Shown piece by piece: positions 16,787 through 24,359 of a stretch of DNA of 47,566 bases (position 1 is its first letter; every line of letters starts with the position of its first letter). This DNA is from an uncultured Lachnospiraceae bacterium (GTDB taxonomy: Bacteria; Bacillota; Clostridia; Lachnospirales; Lachnospiraceae), in the NCBI GenBank assembly GCA_944381535.1, contig CALWLN010000104.1, positions 1-47,566 on the forward strand, written 5' to 3'. The notes under the pieces were generated by a model. That model searched no databases and had not been told where the DNA came from. It saw nothing but the letters and a program-made list of their open reading frames with translations. The position numbers and the translations under genes are program-made.

Positions 16787-18142
16787 TTGAACAAAGCTGC
16801 ATTGCAAAGACATCCTCTTTTTACCGGAACGCTTTTACTGACCCTGGCGGGACTTTTTTCCAGAATCATAGGCTTTTTTTATAGAATATTCCTGTCGCAT
16901 ACCATCGGTGCGGAGGGAATCGGCATTTACCAGCTCATTTTTCCCATCTATGCACTGACCTTTTCCTTTACCGTGGCGGGAATTCAGAGCGCCATCTCCA
17001 AATTTGTGGCGGAAAGCGCTGCCCGGGAGGCCTATGCTTTTCCCTCCCCCCGCAGCCGCGGGCCGGCCGAAAGGCGCCCCTTAAGCTTCACCTACCTGTA
17101 TGCGGGGCTGCTTCTCTCTCTGTTTCTATCCCTGCTGTGTACCGTATTTCTCTACGGCTGTGCGGATTTTCTGGCCATACGGGTACTGGGAGAAGCCCGC
17201 TGCGGTCCCCTCCTTAAAATTCTCTCCCTGACCGTACCCTTCGGGGCTGTCCATGCCTGTATCAACGGCTACTACTATGGCCTTCAGAAAACCGCCGTGC
17301 CGGCCATGTCCCAGCTCTTAGAGCAGCTTGCCCGGGTGGGCGGCGTGTGGCTGCTGTATCAAATCGCCTCCGACCGGGGCCAGCCGGTAACCATTGAAAT
17401 GGCCGTGTGGGGTCTGGTCCTGGGCGAAATCGTGTCCGTCCTCTACAGTGTCAGCTTCACCCGCTTTGAAAAACGGTGCCGGGCTCTGCCCCTGGCCACG
17501 AAACAGATTTTTACCATGGCTCTGCCTCTGACCGCCAACCGGGTCTTCGTGAACCTTTTCGGCAGCGTGGAAGCGATTCTGATTCCCATTAAGCTTCGGG
17601 CCTTCGGCTACGCTCCCGACGAGGCCCTGAGCGTATTCGGCGTACTCACTGGCATGGCCATGCCTCTGATCTTCTTCCCCTCGGTCATCACCAACTCCGT
17701 ATCCGTCATGCTGCTGCCCGCTATCTCCGAGGCCGCCGCCAAGAAAGACCTTGTCTACATAAAAAACGCAGTAAAGAAAAGCTGTCTCTACTGCATTGTT
17801 CTGGGCCTGTGCTGCACCCTTGGATTCTTAATTTTCGGGCGTTGGCTAGGTATGCTGATCTTCGCCAACCGCCTTGCCGGCACCTTCATCGTAGTGCTTG
17901 GCTGGATTTGTCCCTTTTTGTATCTGACCACCACCTTGAGCAGTATCTTAAACGGCCTCGGCAAAACCAGCACCACCTTCCTGCTCCACCTGGTGGGTTC
18001 CGGTATCCGTATCCTGTTCGTGATCCTTCTGATTCCCAGCCTTGGCATTAAAGCCTATCTTTTCGGGATGTTGGTAAGCCATCTCATGGAATCCGGGGTG
18101 GCCGTACTGGTCCTGAAAAAGACTGTATGGAAGCCCTCCTAG
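16787..18142 (+). CDS. SpoVB-like polysaccharide/lipid flippase (MATE/MVF superfamily)
   Basis: 451-residue integral membrane protein with about 12-14 predicted helices. The N-terminal GTLLLTLAGLFSRIIGFFYRI and the region HTIGAEGIGIYQLIFPIY are typical of stage V sporulation protein B and related oligosaccharide flippases. Such proteins move lipid-linked precursors across the membrane in cortex or wall synthesis. The ATG at 16763 has no ribosome site, whereas AGGAGA lies 8 nt before a TTG at 16787, which I take as the start. An insertion of about 15 residues (FPSPRSRGPAERRPLS) sits between helices 2 and 3. It is divergent from iscR; no clear promoter was found. Confidence 0.86.
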   Translation: MNKAALQRHPLFTGTLLLTLAGLFSRIIGFFYRIFLSHTIGAEGIGIYQLIFPIYALTFSFTVAGIQSAISKFVAESAAREAYAFPSPRSRGPAERRPLSFTYLYAGLLLSLFLSLLCTVFLYGCADFLAIRVLGEARCGPLLKILSLTVPFGAVHACINGYYYGLQKTAVPAMSQLLEQLARVGGVWLLYQIASDRGQPVTIEMAVWGLVLGEIVSVLYSVSFTRFEKRCRALPLATKQIFTMALPLTANRVFVNLFGSVEAILIPIKLRAFGYAPDEALSVFGVLTGMAMPLIFFPSVITNSVSVMLLPAISEAAAKKDLVYIKNAVKKSCLYCIVLGLCCTLGFLIFGRWLGMLIFANRLAGTFIVVLGWICPFLYLTTTLSSILNGLGKTSTTFLLHLVGSGIRILFVILLIPSLGIKAYLFGMLVSHLMESGVAVLVLKKTVWKPS

Positions 18143-18152
18143 GCCGGAGCAG

Positions 18153-18180
18153 GGAAATGGCGCCTATAAGCGCCATTTCC
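18153..18180 (+). terminator. Hairpin after the flippase gene, no U-run
   Basis: Perfect arms GGAAATGGCGC / GCGCCATTTCC with a 6-nt loop, 11 nt after the stop codon. No T-tract follows on either strand, so it may be a 3' stabilising hairpin rather than an intrinsic terminator. Confidence 0.5.
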
Positions 18181-18215
18181 ACTGCCTCTGCACCGAGGTT
18201 GTATCCATAACAAAT

Positions 18216-18590
18216 TCAGATTCCGTATTTTATAAATAACTCCTGTTGATAAGCTTTGTCTGATACGGCCCGCTCAATCTCTTCCATGCGGCACTCCTGA
18301 ATCAACCGCTGAATCAGAAGGTTCACTCGCTCTGCTCCAATCTGGATTCCCTGATCCTTTCCAATCCGGATTCCTTCTTCTCTTATTTCACGAAACGCCG
18401 TGCACATATTGTATCCGCCTCCTTCTTTGTTTCGGAATTGCTCCTTCTTCTTTGCCAATTTCAAATGCCTGTCATCAAAAAATGTTGCTAACAGTTCAAA
18501 AGTCTCCCCGCTCACGTTGGAATTCAGCCTCTGGCGTCCTTCAAATAATACCCCATTTACAAAGTCACAAAAAATGTGGTGCTTTCTCAT
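18216..18590 (-). pseudogene. Internally deleted Rpn-family recombination-promoting nuclease/transposase-like remnant
   Basis: 124 residues. The N-terminus (MRKHHIFCDFVNGVLFEGRQ) resembles the start of Rpn/PD-(D/E)XK transposase-like proteins frequent in Lachnospiraceae. The C-terminus (EEGIRIGKDQGIQIGAERVN, then LIQRLI and KAYQQELFIKYGI) resembles their Gly/Ile-rich repeat and final helix. Family members usually have about 250-330 residues, with the nuclease core between these parts; here that core is largely absent, so nuclease activity is unlikely. The ORF itself has no frameshift. Family assignment is from memory of the tail pattern. Confidence 0.6.
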
Positions 18591-18676
18591 CTACCGCTTG
18601 ACTAGTGCATCTTTTTTCTTGTTTTTGCTCCTTGAGATAAAAAATCCTGCCATCCAGGCGGAGATATGAATTTAGC

Positions 18677-18705
18677 TTTACTTAGTCATTATTATTTGGT
18701 ATTAT
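18677..18705 (+). promoter_or_regulatory. Promoter upstream of the 18-codon leader ORF
   Basis: TTTACT, 17-nt spacer, TATTAT. The -35 is weak and the -10 good; it lies just upstream of the AAGGAGG at 18711-18717. Confidence 0.5.
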
Positions 18706-18725
18706 GAGGCAAGGAGGTGGTTGAT

Positions 18726-18782
18726 TTGAAAGCAATTTTGACCACGCTTGTACTCAATTTTCACACTCCTCAGCAAGCCTAA
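18726..18782 (+). CDS. 18-codon putative leader peptide
   Basis: A TTG start, 7 nt behind a perfect AAGGAGGT, encodes (M)KAILTTLVLNFHTPQQA and a stop. The segment 18753-18761 inside it (CTCAATTTT) is complementary to two later segments, 18797-18804 and 18840-18848. A ribosome on the ORF would therefore change the folding ahead of the terminator at 18862. This is the architecture of ribosome-mediated attenuation, for example leaders of ribosome-targeting antibiotic resistance genes, but no regulated gene follows. The peptide is too short to prove by sequence. Confidence 0.5.
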   Translation: MKAILTTLVLNFHTPQQA

Positions 18783-18861
18783 GGGTTCCTAATCCCAAAT
18801 TGAGGAAGCTTACCGCAATATAAGTCTTTGTGCAATAATAAAATTGAGGTAAAATTAGGGT

Positions 18862-18901
18862 GGCACTTGAACGGTTGCACATTCAAGTGTCTTTTCTATT
18901 T
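18862..18901 (+). terminator. Intrinsic terminator of the orphan leader
   Basis: Arms GGCACTTGAA / TTCAAGTGTC (18862-18871 and 18882-18891), one G-U pair, followed by TTTTCTATTT. Confidence 0.78.
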
Positions 18902-19117
18902 CCATAATCATTACAAAATATTTTTCAATTCGCTAATACCTTGCAAATTCAACTTTAATGAAAATACAAGAAAAAATATTGGAAAAAGCAAATATTCCAT
19001 CAGCCTATCCCAATACTTTTCTCTAAATACCATCAAAAATACCGACTCTCTTTTTCAACCATGCTGCGCCCAATACCACAACGCAGAGAACACCGTTTCC
19101 ACAATCCAACCTGAGCT

Positions 19118-20134
19118 TTACCCCTCATAGCCGTTGGGATTCTGGCTCTGCCAGCGCCAGGCGTCCACACACATGCGCTCGATATCGAACTCAGCCTCCC
19201 AGCCCAGCTCTGCCTTCGCCTTGGAGGCGTCCGCGTAGCAGGCGGCGATATCGCCGGGACGGCGGGGCTTGATGACGTAGGGAATGGGCTTACCGCAGGC
19301 TTTTTCAAAGGCCTTCACCACCTGTAGCACGCTGTAGCCCTTGCCAGTGCCCAGATTATAGACGTTGACGCCGGACTTATCTTCAATTTTCTTTAAAGCT
19401 TTCACATGGCCCCTGGCCAGGTCCACCACGTGAATGTAGTCCCTGACGCCGGTGCCGTCCACGGTGTCGTAATCGTCGCCGAACACCCCAAGGCACGGAA
19501 GCTTGCCCACGGCCACCTGGGCAATGTAGGGAAGCAGGTTGTTGGGAATCCCCTTGGGGTCCTCGCCAATCAGGCCGCTCTCATGGGCGCCGATGGGATT
19601 AAAGTAACGAAGAAGCACCACATTCCACTCCGGGTCCGCTACTTTTAAGTCCGTCAGAATCTGCTCCAGCATGGATTTGGTCTGTCCGTAAGGGTTGGTA
19701 ATCTTGCCCTTGGGGCATTCCTCGGTGATCGGGACAAAGGCCGGGTCTCCGTAAACAGTGGCGGAGGAACTGAAAATAATATTTTTTACGTTATGATTTC
19801 TCATCACATCACACAAAAGCAGGGTGCCTGTGATATTGTTATGGTAATATTCCAGGGGCTTTGACACGGACTCGCCCACAGCCTTCAGCCCTGCAAAATG
19901 AATCACGGAGTCAATGGCTTCTTTTTCAAAAATCTCATTCGTGCCCTCCTTATCCAGAATATCCACCTGATAGAAGGGAATTTTTTTCCCGGTAATCTGC
20001 GCCACCCGGTCCAGAGATTTCTCGCTGGAGTTGCTGAGATTATCCAGCACCACCACATCATAGCCTGCGTTGATAAGTTCGATACATGTGTGGCTTCCGA
20101 TATATCCGGCGCCGCCTGTCACTAAAATAGCCAT
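19118..20134 (-). CDS. galE: UDP-glucose 4-epimerase
   Basis: 338-residue extended SDR enzyme interconverting UDP-glucose and UDP-galactose. N-terminal NAD motif is [11 protein letters not shown]; the catalytic Ser region is FSSSATVYG and the catalytic YxxxK is [18 protein letters not shown] and [15 protein letters not shown] are typical GalE motifs. The length matches the family. AGGAGG lies 7 nt before the ATG. It stands alone, without other gal genes, so a role in supplying UDP-galactose for wall or surface sugars is as likely as galactose catabolism. Confidence 0.97.
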   Translation of the reverse strand: MAILVTGGAGYIGSHTCIELINAGYDVVVLDNLSNSSEKSLDRVAQITGKKIPFYQVDILDKEGTNEIFEKEAIDSVIHFAGLKAVGESVSKPLEYYHNNITGTLLLCDVMRNHNVKNIIFSSSATVYGDPAFVPITEECPKGKITNPYGQTKSMLEQILTDLKVADPEWNVVLLRYFNPIGAHESGLIGEDPKGIPNNLLPYIAQVAVGKLPCLGVFGDDYDTVDGTGVRDYIHVVDLARGHVKALKKIEDKSGVNVYNLGTGKGYSVLQVVKAFEKACGKPIPYVIKPRRPGDIAACYADASKAKAELGWEAEFDIERMCVDAWRWQSQNPNGYEG

Positions 20135-20213
20135 AAATATCCTCCTGATTGAAAATGTTTGATTAAAATTGAAATCTGAGTATTACGGAACATCTCACAG
20201 GCTTCCCTGCAAA

Positions 20214-20250
20214 ATGTGGGGCAGGCCCGCCTTTGCTCCCTGCCCCACAT
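20214..20250. terminator. 12-bp-stem hairpin between the transporter operon and galE
   Basis: Arms ATGTGGGGCAGG / CCTGCCCCACAT. On the minus strand it is followed by TTTTGC, on the plus by CATTTTAG. It lies downstream of glnQ and upstream of galE, a back-up to the 20309 terminator. Confidence 0.7.
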
Positions 20251-20304
20251 CATTTTAGCATATGCGTTTTTGAGTTTCAACCATTATTCCACTGAAATCC
20301 CAGC

Positions 20305-20339
20305 AAAATGGCGGAAAAGGATGAAATTCTTTTCCGCCA
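20305..20339 (-). terminator. Terminator of the amino-acid ABC transporter operon
   Basis: Arms TGGCGGAAAAG / CTTTTCCGCCA (20309-20319 and 20329-20339). On the minus strand the stem is followed by TTTTGC, 18 nt after the glnQ stop. It is the first of two hairpins in tandem. Confidence 0.78.
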
Positions 20340-20356
20340 AAAAATAGTTTATTCTC

Positions 20357-21100
20357 CTACAGCACTTTAGACAAAAAATCCCGAAGCCTTGGATTCTTCG
20401 GATTTCCGAAAAATTCCGCCGGCGTATTTTCCTCCCGGATCTGCCCGTCGTCGATGAACAGCACACGGTTGGCCACCTCTCTGGCAAAGCCCATCTCGTG
20501 GGTCACCACCACCATGGTCATACCATCTTTCGCAAGCTGCTTCATCAACTCTAAGACCTCGCCCACCATCTCCGGGTCCAGGGCGGAGGTGGGCTCGTCA
20601 AAGAGCATGACGTCCGGATTCATGGCCAGGGCCCGCACAATGGCCACCCGCTGCTTCTGCCCGCCGGATAACTGGCTGGGATAGGCGTCGGCACGGTCCA
20701 GAAGCCCCACCCGCTCCAGAAGCTCATCGGCGCGCCTGGAAGCTTCCTCTTTGGACATAAGACCGGTTTTCACCGGGGCCAGCATAATGTTTCCCTTGAT
20801 GGTATGGTTGGGAAACAGATTAAAATGCTGGAACACCATGCCAATTTTCTGGCGCATTTTATTGATGTTCACCGACTTATCCGTGATGTCCGTGCCCTCG
20901 AAGGTGATGGTGCCGCCGGTGGGCTGCTCCAGTAGATTTAGGGACCGCAGGAAGGTGGATTTTCCGCAGCCGGAAGGACCGATGATGGCGATGACCTCCC
21001 CCTTACGGATTTCCGTGGTAATACCGTTTAGCACCACCTGTTCACCGAAGGACTTGCACAGGGAATCCACGCTTATAAGCACTTCTCCTCTAACGCTCAT
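20357..21100 (-). CDS. glnQ: Amino-acid ABC transporter ATP-binding protein (GlnQ/HisP type)
   Basis: 247 residues. Cytoplasmic ATPase of a polar amino-acid importer. Walker A is GPSGCGKST, the Q-loop is in [10 protein letters not shown], the signature is [14 protein letters not shown], Walker B is [14 protein letters not shown] and the switch His is in VVTHEMGFA. The start overlaps the permease gene by 11 nt; GAGGAGG is 10 nt upstream. Two hairpins follow the stop. The transported amino acid cannot be read from this subunit. Confidence 0.95.
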   Translation of the reverse strand: MSVRGEVLISVDSLCKSFGEQVVLNGITTEIRKGEVIAIIGPSGCGKSTFLRSLNLLEQPTGGTITFEGTDITDKSVNINKMRQKIGMVFQHFNLFPNHTIKGNIMLAPVKTGLMSKEEASRRADELLERVGLLDRADAYPSQLSGGQKQRVAIVRALAMNPDVMLFDEPTSALDPEMVGEVLELMKQLAKDGMTMVVVTHEMGFAREVANRVLFIDDGQIREENTPAEFFGNPKNPRLRDFLSKVL

Positions 21101-21872
21101 TATTTCTCAGCCTCCTCTCCAGCCTGCCCACGCCAAAGGACAACAGCATCACCAGGACCAGGTAGATGGCCGCCACCGCCAACAGGGGCAGCAGAGGCTG
21201 ATAGGTGACGCTCCGTATGATATCGCCCCCTCTGGTCAGATCCGAAAGGCCGATATAGCCGCTGATGGAGGTTTCCTTCAGCAGCACGATAAATTCATTT
21301 GCCAGGGCCGGCAGCACATTTTTGAAGGCCTGGGGCATAATGATATTCACCATGGTCTGGCTGTAATTCATACCAAGGCTTCGTCCGGCCTCAAACTGTC
21401 CCACATCAATGGACATGATACCGGAACGGACGATTTCCGCCACATAGGCTGCGGAATTCAGCCCGAAGGCCAGCACCGCCACAAAAATCTTGTTGTTGAC
21501 GGACACCAGTATCACGTAATAAATAATCAGAAGCTGTACCACCATGGGCGTACCCCGGATCACGGTCAGATAAATTTTACAGATTCCGTTTAAAAATTTA
21601 AGGATTCCGTTTAAAAATTTATGCTTTCCGTTTAAAGAATTAAGCTTCCCCTCCCGGTCGTAGGTGGAACGCACAATGGCAATCAGAAATCCCAGTACAA
21701 TACCTATGACTACCGCAAAAAGGGCGATGATCAGCGTATTGCCCAGGCCCTGTACCAGATACAGCCAGCGGTCGTCCTCGATAAAGCTCTGATGAAAGGC
21801 GTCCCCGAAATCCAAAAACCACTGCCGCACGGTTGACATAATTTGCCGCACGGTTGACATAATTTCACTCAC
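21090..21872 (-). CDS. Amino-acid ABC transporter permease (HisM/GlnP type) with heptad insertions
   Basis: 260 residues. Membrane subunit of the polar amino-acid importer. Helices are seen at about 44-66, 105-130 and towards the C-terminus. [16 protein letters not shown] and the EAA loop [12 protein letters not shown], continued by [11 protein letters not shown], are typical. The start is a GTG with AAGGGG 8 nt upstream. Two tandem repeats lengthen the protein. The first duplicates MSTVRQ[I/W] at residues 5-18. The second is a threefold heptad [21 protein letters not shown] at residues 79-99, in the cytoplasmic loop between helices 1 and 2. Homologues as I remember them have a single such segment. 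Confidence 0.95.
   Translation of the reverse strand: MSEIMSTVRQIMSTVRQWFLDFGDAFHQSFIEDDRWLYLVQGLGNTLIIALFAVVIGIVLGFLIAIVRSTYDREGKLNSLNGKHKFLNGILKFLNGICKIYLTVIRGTPMVVQLLIIYYVILVSVNNKIFVAVLAFGLNSAAYVAEIVRSGIMSIDVGQFEAGRSLGMNYSQTMVNIIMPQAFKNVLPALANEFIVLLKETSISGYIGLSDLTRGGDIIRSVTYQPLLPLLAVAAIYLVLVMLLSFGVGRLERRLRNNER
21583..21645. repeat. Three 21-bp tandem repeats inside the permease gene
   Basis: Units at 21583-21603, 21604-21624 and 21625-21645 share the TTCCGTTTAAA core. The first two differ only near their last bases; the third is more diverged. 21 bp keeps the reading frame and encodes 7-residue units. Confidence 0.9.
21823..21864. repeat. Perfect 21-bp tandem duplication at the 5' end of the permease gene
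   Basis: Units 21823-21843 and 21844-21864 are identical and contain GCCGCACGGTTGACATAA. They encode the repeated MSTVRQ near the N-terminus. A perfect copy suggests a recent event. Confidence 0.92.
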
Positions 21873-21884
21873 AACGCTTTCCCC

Positions 21885-22718
21885 TTATTTCTTTCTCACA
21901 ATGATCACCTGATGTGAGGTGGTATAACTGTCGGTAAAATCAATATTCTCCAAACGGTCCTCGGTAACCGTCATGCCCGCAACGCCGATGTCCGCCTTGC
22001 CGGACTGCACGGCGTTGATGATGGCGTCAAAGGCCATGTCCTCGATCTTAAGCTCCATGCCCAGCTTGTCGCACACCGCCTGGGCCATATCCACATCAAT
22101 GCCTACAATCTCCTGTCCCTCGTAATACTCGTAGGGCGGAAACTCCGCATTAGTGGCCATGATCAGCGTGCCGTTGCTCCTGTCCACATCCGCCGGGGAC
22201 TCATAGGGGTTCTTGCCCTTGGTGTCGTCGCCGATGTAGTTGGCAATAATGGCATCCAGGGTTCCGTCCTCTTTCAGCTCCGCCAAGGCCTGGTTAATCT
22301 GCTCCTTCAGCTCCGTATTCTCCTTGGCCACCGCAATGGCGTAATCCTCCTGGGCAAATTCCTCCTCCAGAATCATCAGATCATCATTATTCTCCACAAA
22401 GGCCTCCGCAGGCTGCTTGTCAATCATCACGCAGTCGATCTTGCCCTGCTTTAAGGCCTGCACGGCGTCCGCTCCCTTGCTGTACTGTTCTACCTCGGTA
22501 CCTTCCACTCCCGCCTCTTCCTGTTCCGCCTTAAAATCAGAAGCGAACGTATCCCCGGTGGTTCCAAGCTGCACGCCAATTTTCTTTCCTGCCATATCGT
22601 CTACGGAAAATACCGTGTTTGCCGGCGCGCTGCTGCCACAGGCCGCAAAGCCCATCACCATTCCGGCCGCCAGTGCCAGCGCTGTTATTTTCTTTACAAT
22701 GTTGTTCTTCATCTTCAT
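21885..22718 (-). CDS. Amino-acid solute-binding lipoprotein, circularly permuted family-3 domain
   Basis: 277 residues. A lipoprotein signal peptide ends at GFAAC with Cys27 as the lipid anchor. The mature part has both halves of a bacterial SBP family 3 domain, but in reversed order. Residues 38-163 (VDDMAGKKIGVQLGTTGD ... DGTLDAIIANYIG) normally form the second half. A linker, 164-183, follows. Residues 184-277 (TLIMATNAEFPPYEYYEG ... GMTVTEDRLENIDF ... HQVIIVRKK) normally form the first half. The new ends fall at the hinge between lobes, and the old ends are joined by the linker, so the fold could survive. It heads the SBP-permease-ATPase operon, 12 nt before the permease. The start could also be the ATG at 22712, which is better spaced from GGGAG. 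Confidence 0.93.
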   Translation of the reverse strand: MKMKNNIVKKITALALAAGMVMGFAACGSSAPANTVFSVDDMAGKKIGVQLGTTGDTFASDFKAEQEEAGVEGTEVEQYSKGADAVQALKQGKIDCVMIDKQPAEAFVENNDDLMILEEEFAQEDYAIAVAKENTELKEQINQALAELKEDGTLDAIIANYIGDDTKGKNPYESPADVDRSNGTLIMATNAEFPPYEYYEGQEIVGIDVDMAQAVCDKLGMELKIEDMAFDAIINAVQSGKADIGVAGMTVTEDRLENIDFTDSYTTSHQVIIVRKK

Positions 22719-22738
22719 TCTCTCCCTTTCCTCTTATC

Positions 22739-22779
22739 AAGCCTTCTGCGGATTATGCATAAAAACTTACAAAAGGCTT
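22739..22779. repeat. Inverted repeat in the leader of the transporter operon
   Basis: Arms AAGCCTTCTG and CAAAAGGCTT pair at 9 of 10 positions with a 21-nt loop. It may be an operator or an mRNA leader hairpin. Confidence 0.4.
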
Positions 22780-22798
22780 ATATTCTTTCATAATGTTT

Positions 22799-22826
22799 AG
22801 TATAGCAGTTATTTTGCAAAAAGCAA
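22799..22826 (-). promoter_or_regulatory. Possible promoter of the amino-acid transporter operon
   Basis: Minus strand TTGCTT, 16-nt spacer, TATACT. The -10 is good and the -35 poor; it lies about 80 nt upstream of the binding-protein gene. Confidence 0.4.
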
Positions 22827-22890
22827 GAGGAAAAGTGATTTCTGTATATCCTGCTCCTTTCCGCACATAATATCCGCGAAAGGATGGTGC

Positions 22891-23070
22891 ATGATGGACA
22901 AAAGACAGAATCTGTATGATGACGGAAATATCCCGGACATCGACCTGCCCCAGGATAGTACCCAGAACAATGGAAAACGAAAATCTCAGGGCAAAGTCCC
23001 AAATTACGAAAACGTGGAGCCTCTCCCCGAATCCGACCGCCCCAGGCAGGACGGCCCCGGCGGAGCGTAA
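22891..23070 (+). CDS. 59-residue hydrophilic, Pro/Asp/Asn-rich ORF
   Basis: ATG at 22891 (or 22894) with AAAGGA just upstream. The product begins MMDKRQNLYDDGNIPDIDLP and ends RPRQDGPGGA. It has no membrane segment or cysteine and its composition suggests a disordered chain. The codon pattern looks coding and a terminator follows at 23160. It is divergent from the transporter operon. No known family is recognised. Confidence 0.6.
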   Translation: MMDKRQNLYDDGNIPDIDLPQDSTQNNGKRKSQGKVPNYENVEPLPESDRPRQDGPGGA

Positions 23071-23159
23071 ACACCGCAGGCTTTTCATCCCGCCCGAAGG
23101 TATTTTCCTTTACAGGGAAGTCCGGAGGACTTTCCTGTAAAAAAGGACTTTTCCGTAAC

Positions 23160-23192
23160 AAAAAAGCCATGGATTACATTCCAGGCTTTTTT
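23160..23192. terminator. Bidirectional terminator between the 59-residue ORF and efp
   Basis: AAAAAAGCC-A-TGG pairs with CCA-GGCTTTTTT (one bulge), giving T-runs on both strands. Just upstream, 23109-23142 forms another long stem (ACAGGGAAGTCC / GGACTTTCCTGT). Confidence 0.82.
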
Positions 23193-23215
23193 ATTTATAC
23201 TATAGACTTTTCTGC

Positions 23216-23773
23216 TTACACTCTGGACAGATACTCGCCGGTTCTGGTGTCGATCTTGATCACGTCACCCTGCTCCACAAACAGAGGAACATACACGGTA
23301 GCTCCGGTCTCAACCACTGCGGGCTTGGTAGCGCCGGTTGCGGTATCGCCCTTGAAGCCGGGCTCGGTATTGGTGATGGCCAACTCAACAAACAGAGGCG
23401 GCTCCACTGCAAATACGCTGCCGTTGTGGGACAACATCTTCACCATCTCGTTCTCCTTCACGAACTTCAAAGCATCGCCGATGGAATCCTTGTCCAGGGC
23501 AATCTGCTCGTAGGTCTCCACATCCATGAAGTGGAACAGATCCCCGTCGGAATACAGATACTGCATGTCCGCACGGTCGATCCGGGCCTGGGGACATTTC
23601 TCCGTGGGACGGAAGGTTTTCTCCACCACGCCGCCGTTCTTGATGTTTTTCAGCTTCGTTCTCACGAAAGCCGCGCCTTTGCCTGGTTTTACATGCTGAA
23701 ACTCAATAATCTGGTATATGTTATTCTCCAACTCGATTGTTATACCATTTCTGAAATCTCCTGCTGAAATCAT
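23216..23773 (-). CDS. efp: Translation elongation factor P
   Basis: 185 residues, three beta-barrel domains. Relieves ribosome stalling at polyproline. The N-terminal [20 protein letters not shown] is typical. The tip loop in [17 protein letters not shown] carries the Lys that other bacteria modify. The C-terminal [21 protein letters not shown] is the family end. GGAGGAAGAA precedes the ATG. It is transcribed alone from 23826-23854 to the 23160 terminator. No modification gene (epmA, ymfI) is in the window. Confidence 0.98.
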   Translation of the reverse strand: MISAGDFRNGITIELENNIYQIIEFQHVKPGKGAAFVRTKLKNIKNGGVVEKTFRPTEKCPQARIDRADMQYLYSDGDLFHFMDVETYEQIALDKDSIGDALKFVKENEMVKMLSHNGSVFAVEPPLFVELAITNTEPGFKGDTATGATKPAVVETGATVYVPLFVEQGDVIKIDTRTGEYLSRV

Positions 23774-23825
23774 TCGATTCTTCCTCCTTAACTACGAAAA
23801 GCGCACTGCGCCGTTTGCTTTTTCT

Positions 23826-23854
23826 ATTCTATAATAAAATACCATATTTTTCAA
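23826..23854 (-). promoter_or_regulatory. Promoter of efp
   Basis: Minus strand TTGAAA, 17-nt spacer, TAGAAT, about 53 nt upstream of the efp ATG. Confidence 0.7.
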
Positions 23855-23883
23855 CCTTTTTTTATTGAGGGGCCGTATTGTGC

Positions 23884-23913
23884 CAAAAAACAGTCTCGGC
23901 CAGGGCTGACTGT
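23884..23913 (-). terminator. Terminator after rpiB
   Basis: ACAGTC / GACTGT arms with a 12-nt loop. On the minus strand TTTTTTGG follows. The first arm begins at the last base of the rpiB stop codon. Confidence 0.72.
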
Positions 23914-24359
23914 CATGGATTACGGTTCTCGATCTCCGCAAACATGTCCACACGCAACTTATGCCGTCCGCCCAAAAACTCCGCTTCTAGGTAGGCCTTC
24001 ACCATATCCTTGGCCAGCTCCGGTCCCACGATTCTGGCTCCGAAGGCCAGGATATTGGCATCGTTGTGCTCCTTGATCAGCCGTGCCGTGGTGGCGTCGG
24101 AGCAGACCCCCGCGCGAACGCCATGCACCTTGTTGGCGGCAATGGATATCCCAACGCCTGTCCCGCAGATCAAAATTCCGCAGTCCGCTTCTCCGGCCGC
24201 CACAGCCCGCCCTACCTTCTCACCGAACTCCGGGTAATTGCAGCTTTCATAGGTATCGGTTCCGAAATTTATCACCTCATGGCCCAATTCCTTCACATAC
24301 TTCATAATTTCCAGCTTCAAATCCGTAGCCGCATGGTCATTTCCCATTGCTACTTTCAT
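23913..24359 (-). CDS. rpiB: Ribose-5-phosphate isomerase B
   Basis: 148 residues, RpiB/LacAB family. Interconverts ribose-5-phosphate and ribulose-5-phosphate. N-terminal MKVAMGNDHAATDLK holds the conserved Asp-His; GILICGTGVGISIAANK carries the catalytic Cys. RAGVCSDATTARLIKEHNDAN and NILAFGARIVG complete the family signature. It overlaps the end of the YqeG-type gene by 23 nt, implying translational coupling. Together with rpe at 28.9 kb it serves the non-oxidative pentose phosphate pathway. Confidence 0.96.
   Translation of the reverse strand: MKVAMGNDHAATDLKLEIMKYVKELGHEVINFGTDTYESCNYPEFGEKVGRAVAAGEADCGILICGTGVGISIAANKVHGVRAGVCSDATTARLIKEHNDANILAFGARIVGPELAKDMVKAYLEAEFLGGRHKLRVDMFAEIENRNP

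Larger units (their letters stand above)
18591..19117. other. Gene-poor stretch holding an orphan leader/terminator element
   Basis: AT-rich interval between the Rpn remnant and galE. It contains a promoter, an 18-codon ORF, competing complementary segments and an intrinsic terminator, listed separately. From about 18905 to 19117 I see no ribosome site, gene or further repeat. A 100-codon open frame at 18828-19130 overlaps the terminator and the end of galE and does not look coding. Confidence 0.6.

Noticed and set aside
18855-18901. T-box riboswitch, suggested by AGGGTGGCAC next to a terminator
   Set aside because: The usual T-box continues as GGTGGNACCGCG and needs a stem I with a specifier loop; neither is present and there is no downstream aminoacyl-tRNA gene. 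The leader-ORF reading explains more.
18828-19130. 100-codon open frame on the plus strand
   Set aside because: It runs through the terminator hairpin at 18862 and into the galE end, has no ribosome site, and shows random-like composition.
21583-21864. CRISPR-like short repeats
   Set aside because: The repeats are contiguous, 21 bp, in frame inside a permease gene, without spacers or cas genes.
21885-22718. Assembly misjoin as the cause of the permuted binding protein
   Set aside because: The ORF is uninterrupted, with a proper signal peptide, a plausible linker and normal operon spacing on both sides. Reads were not available, so this remains a check rather than a proof.
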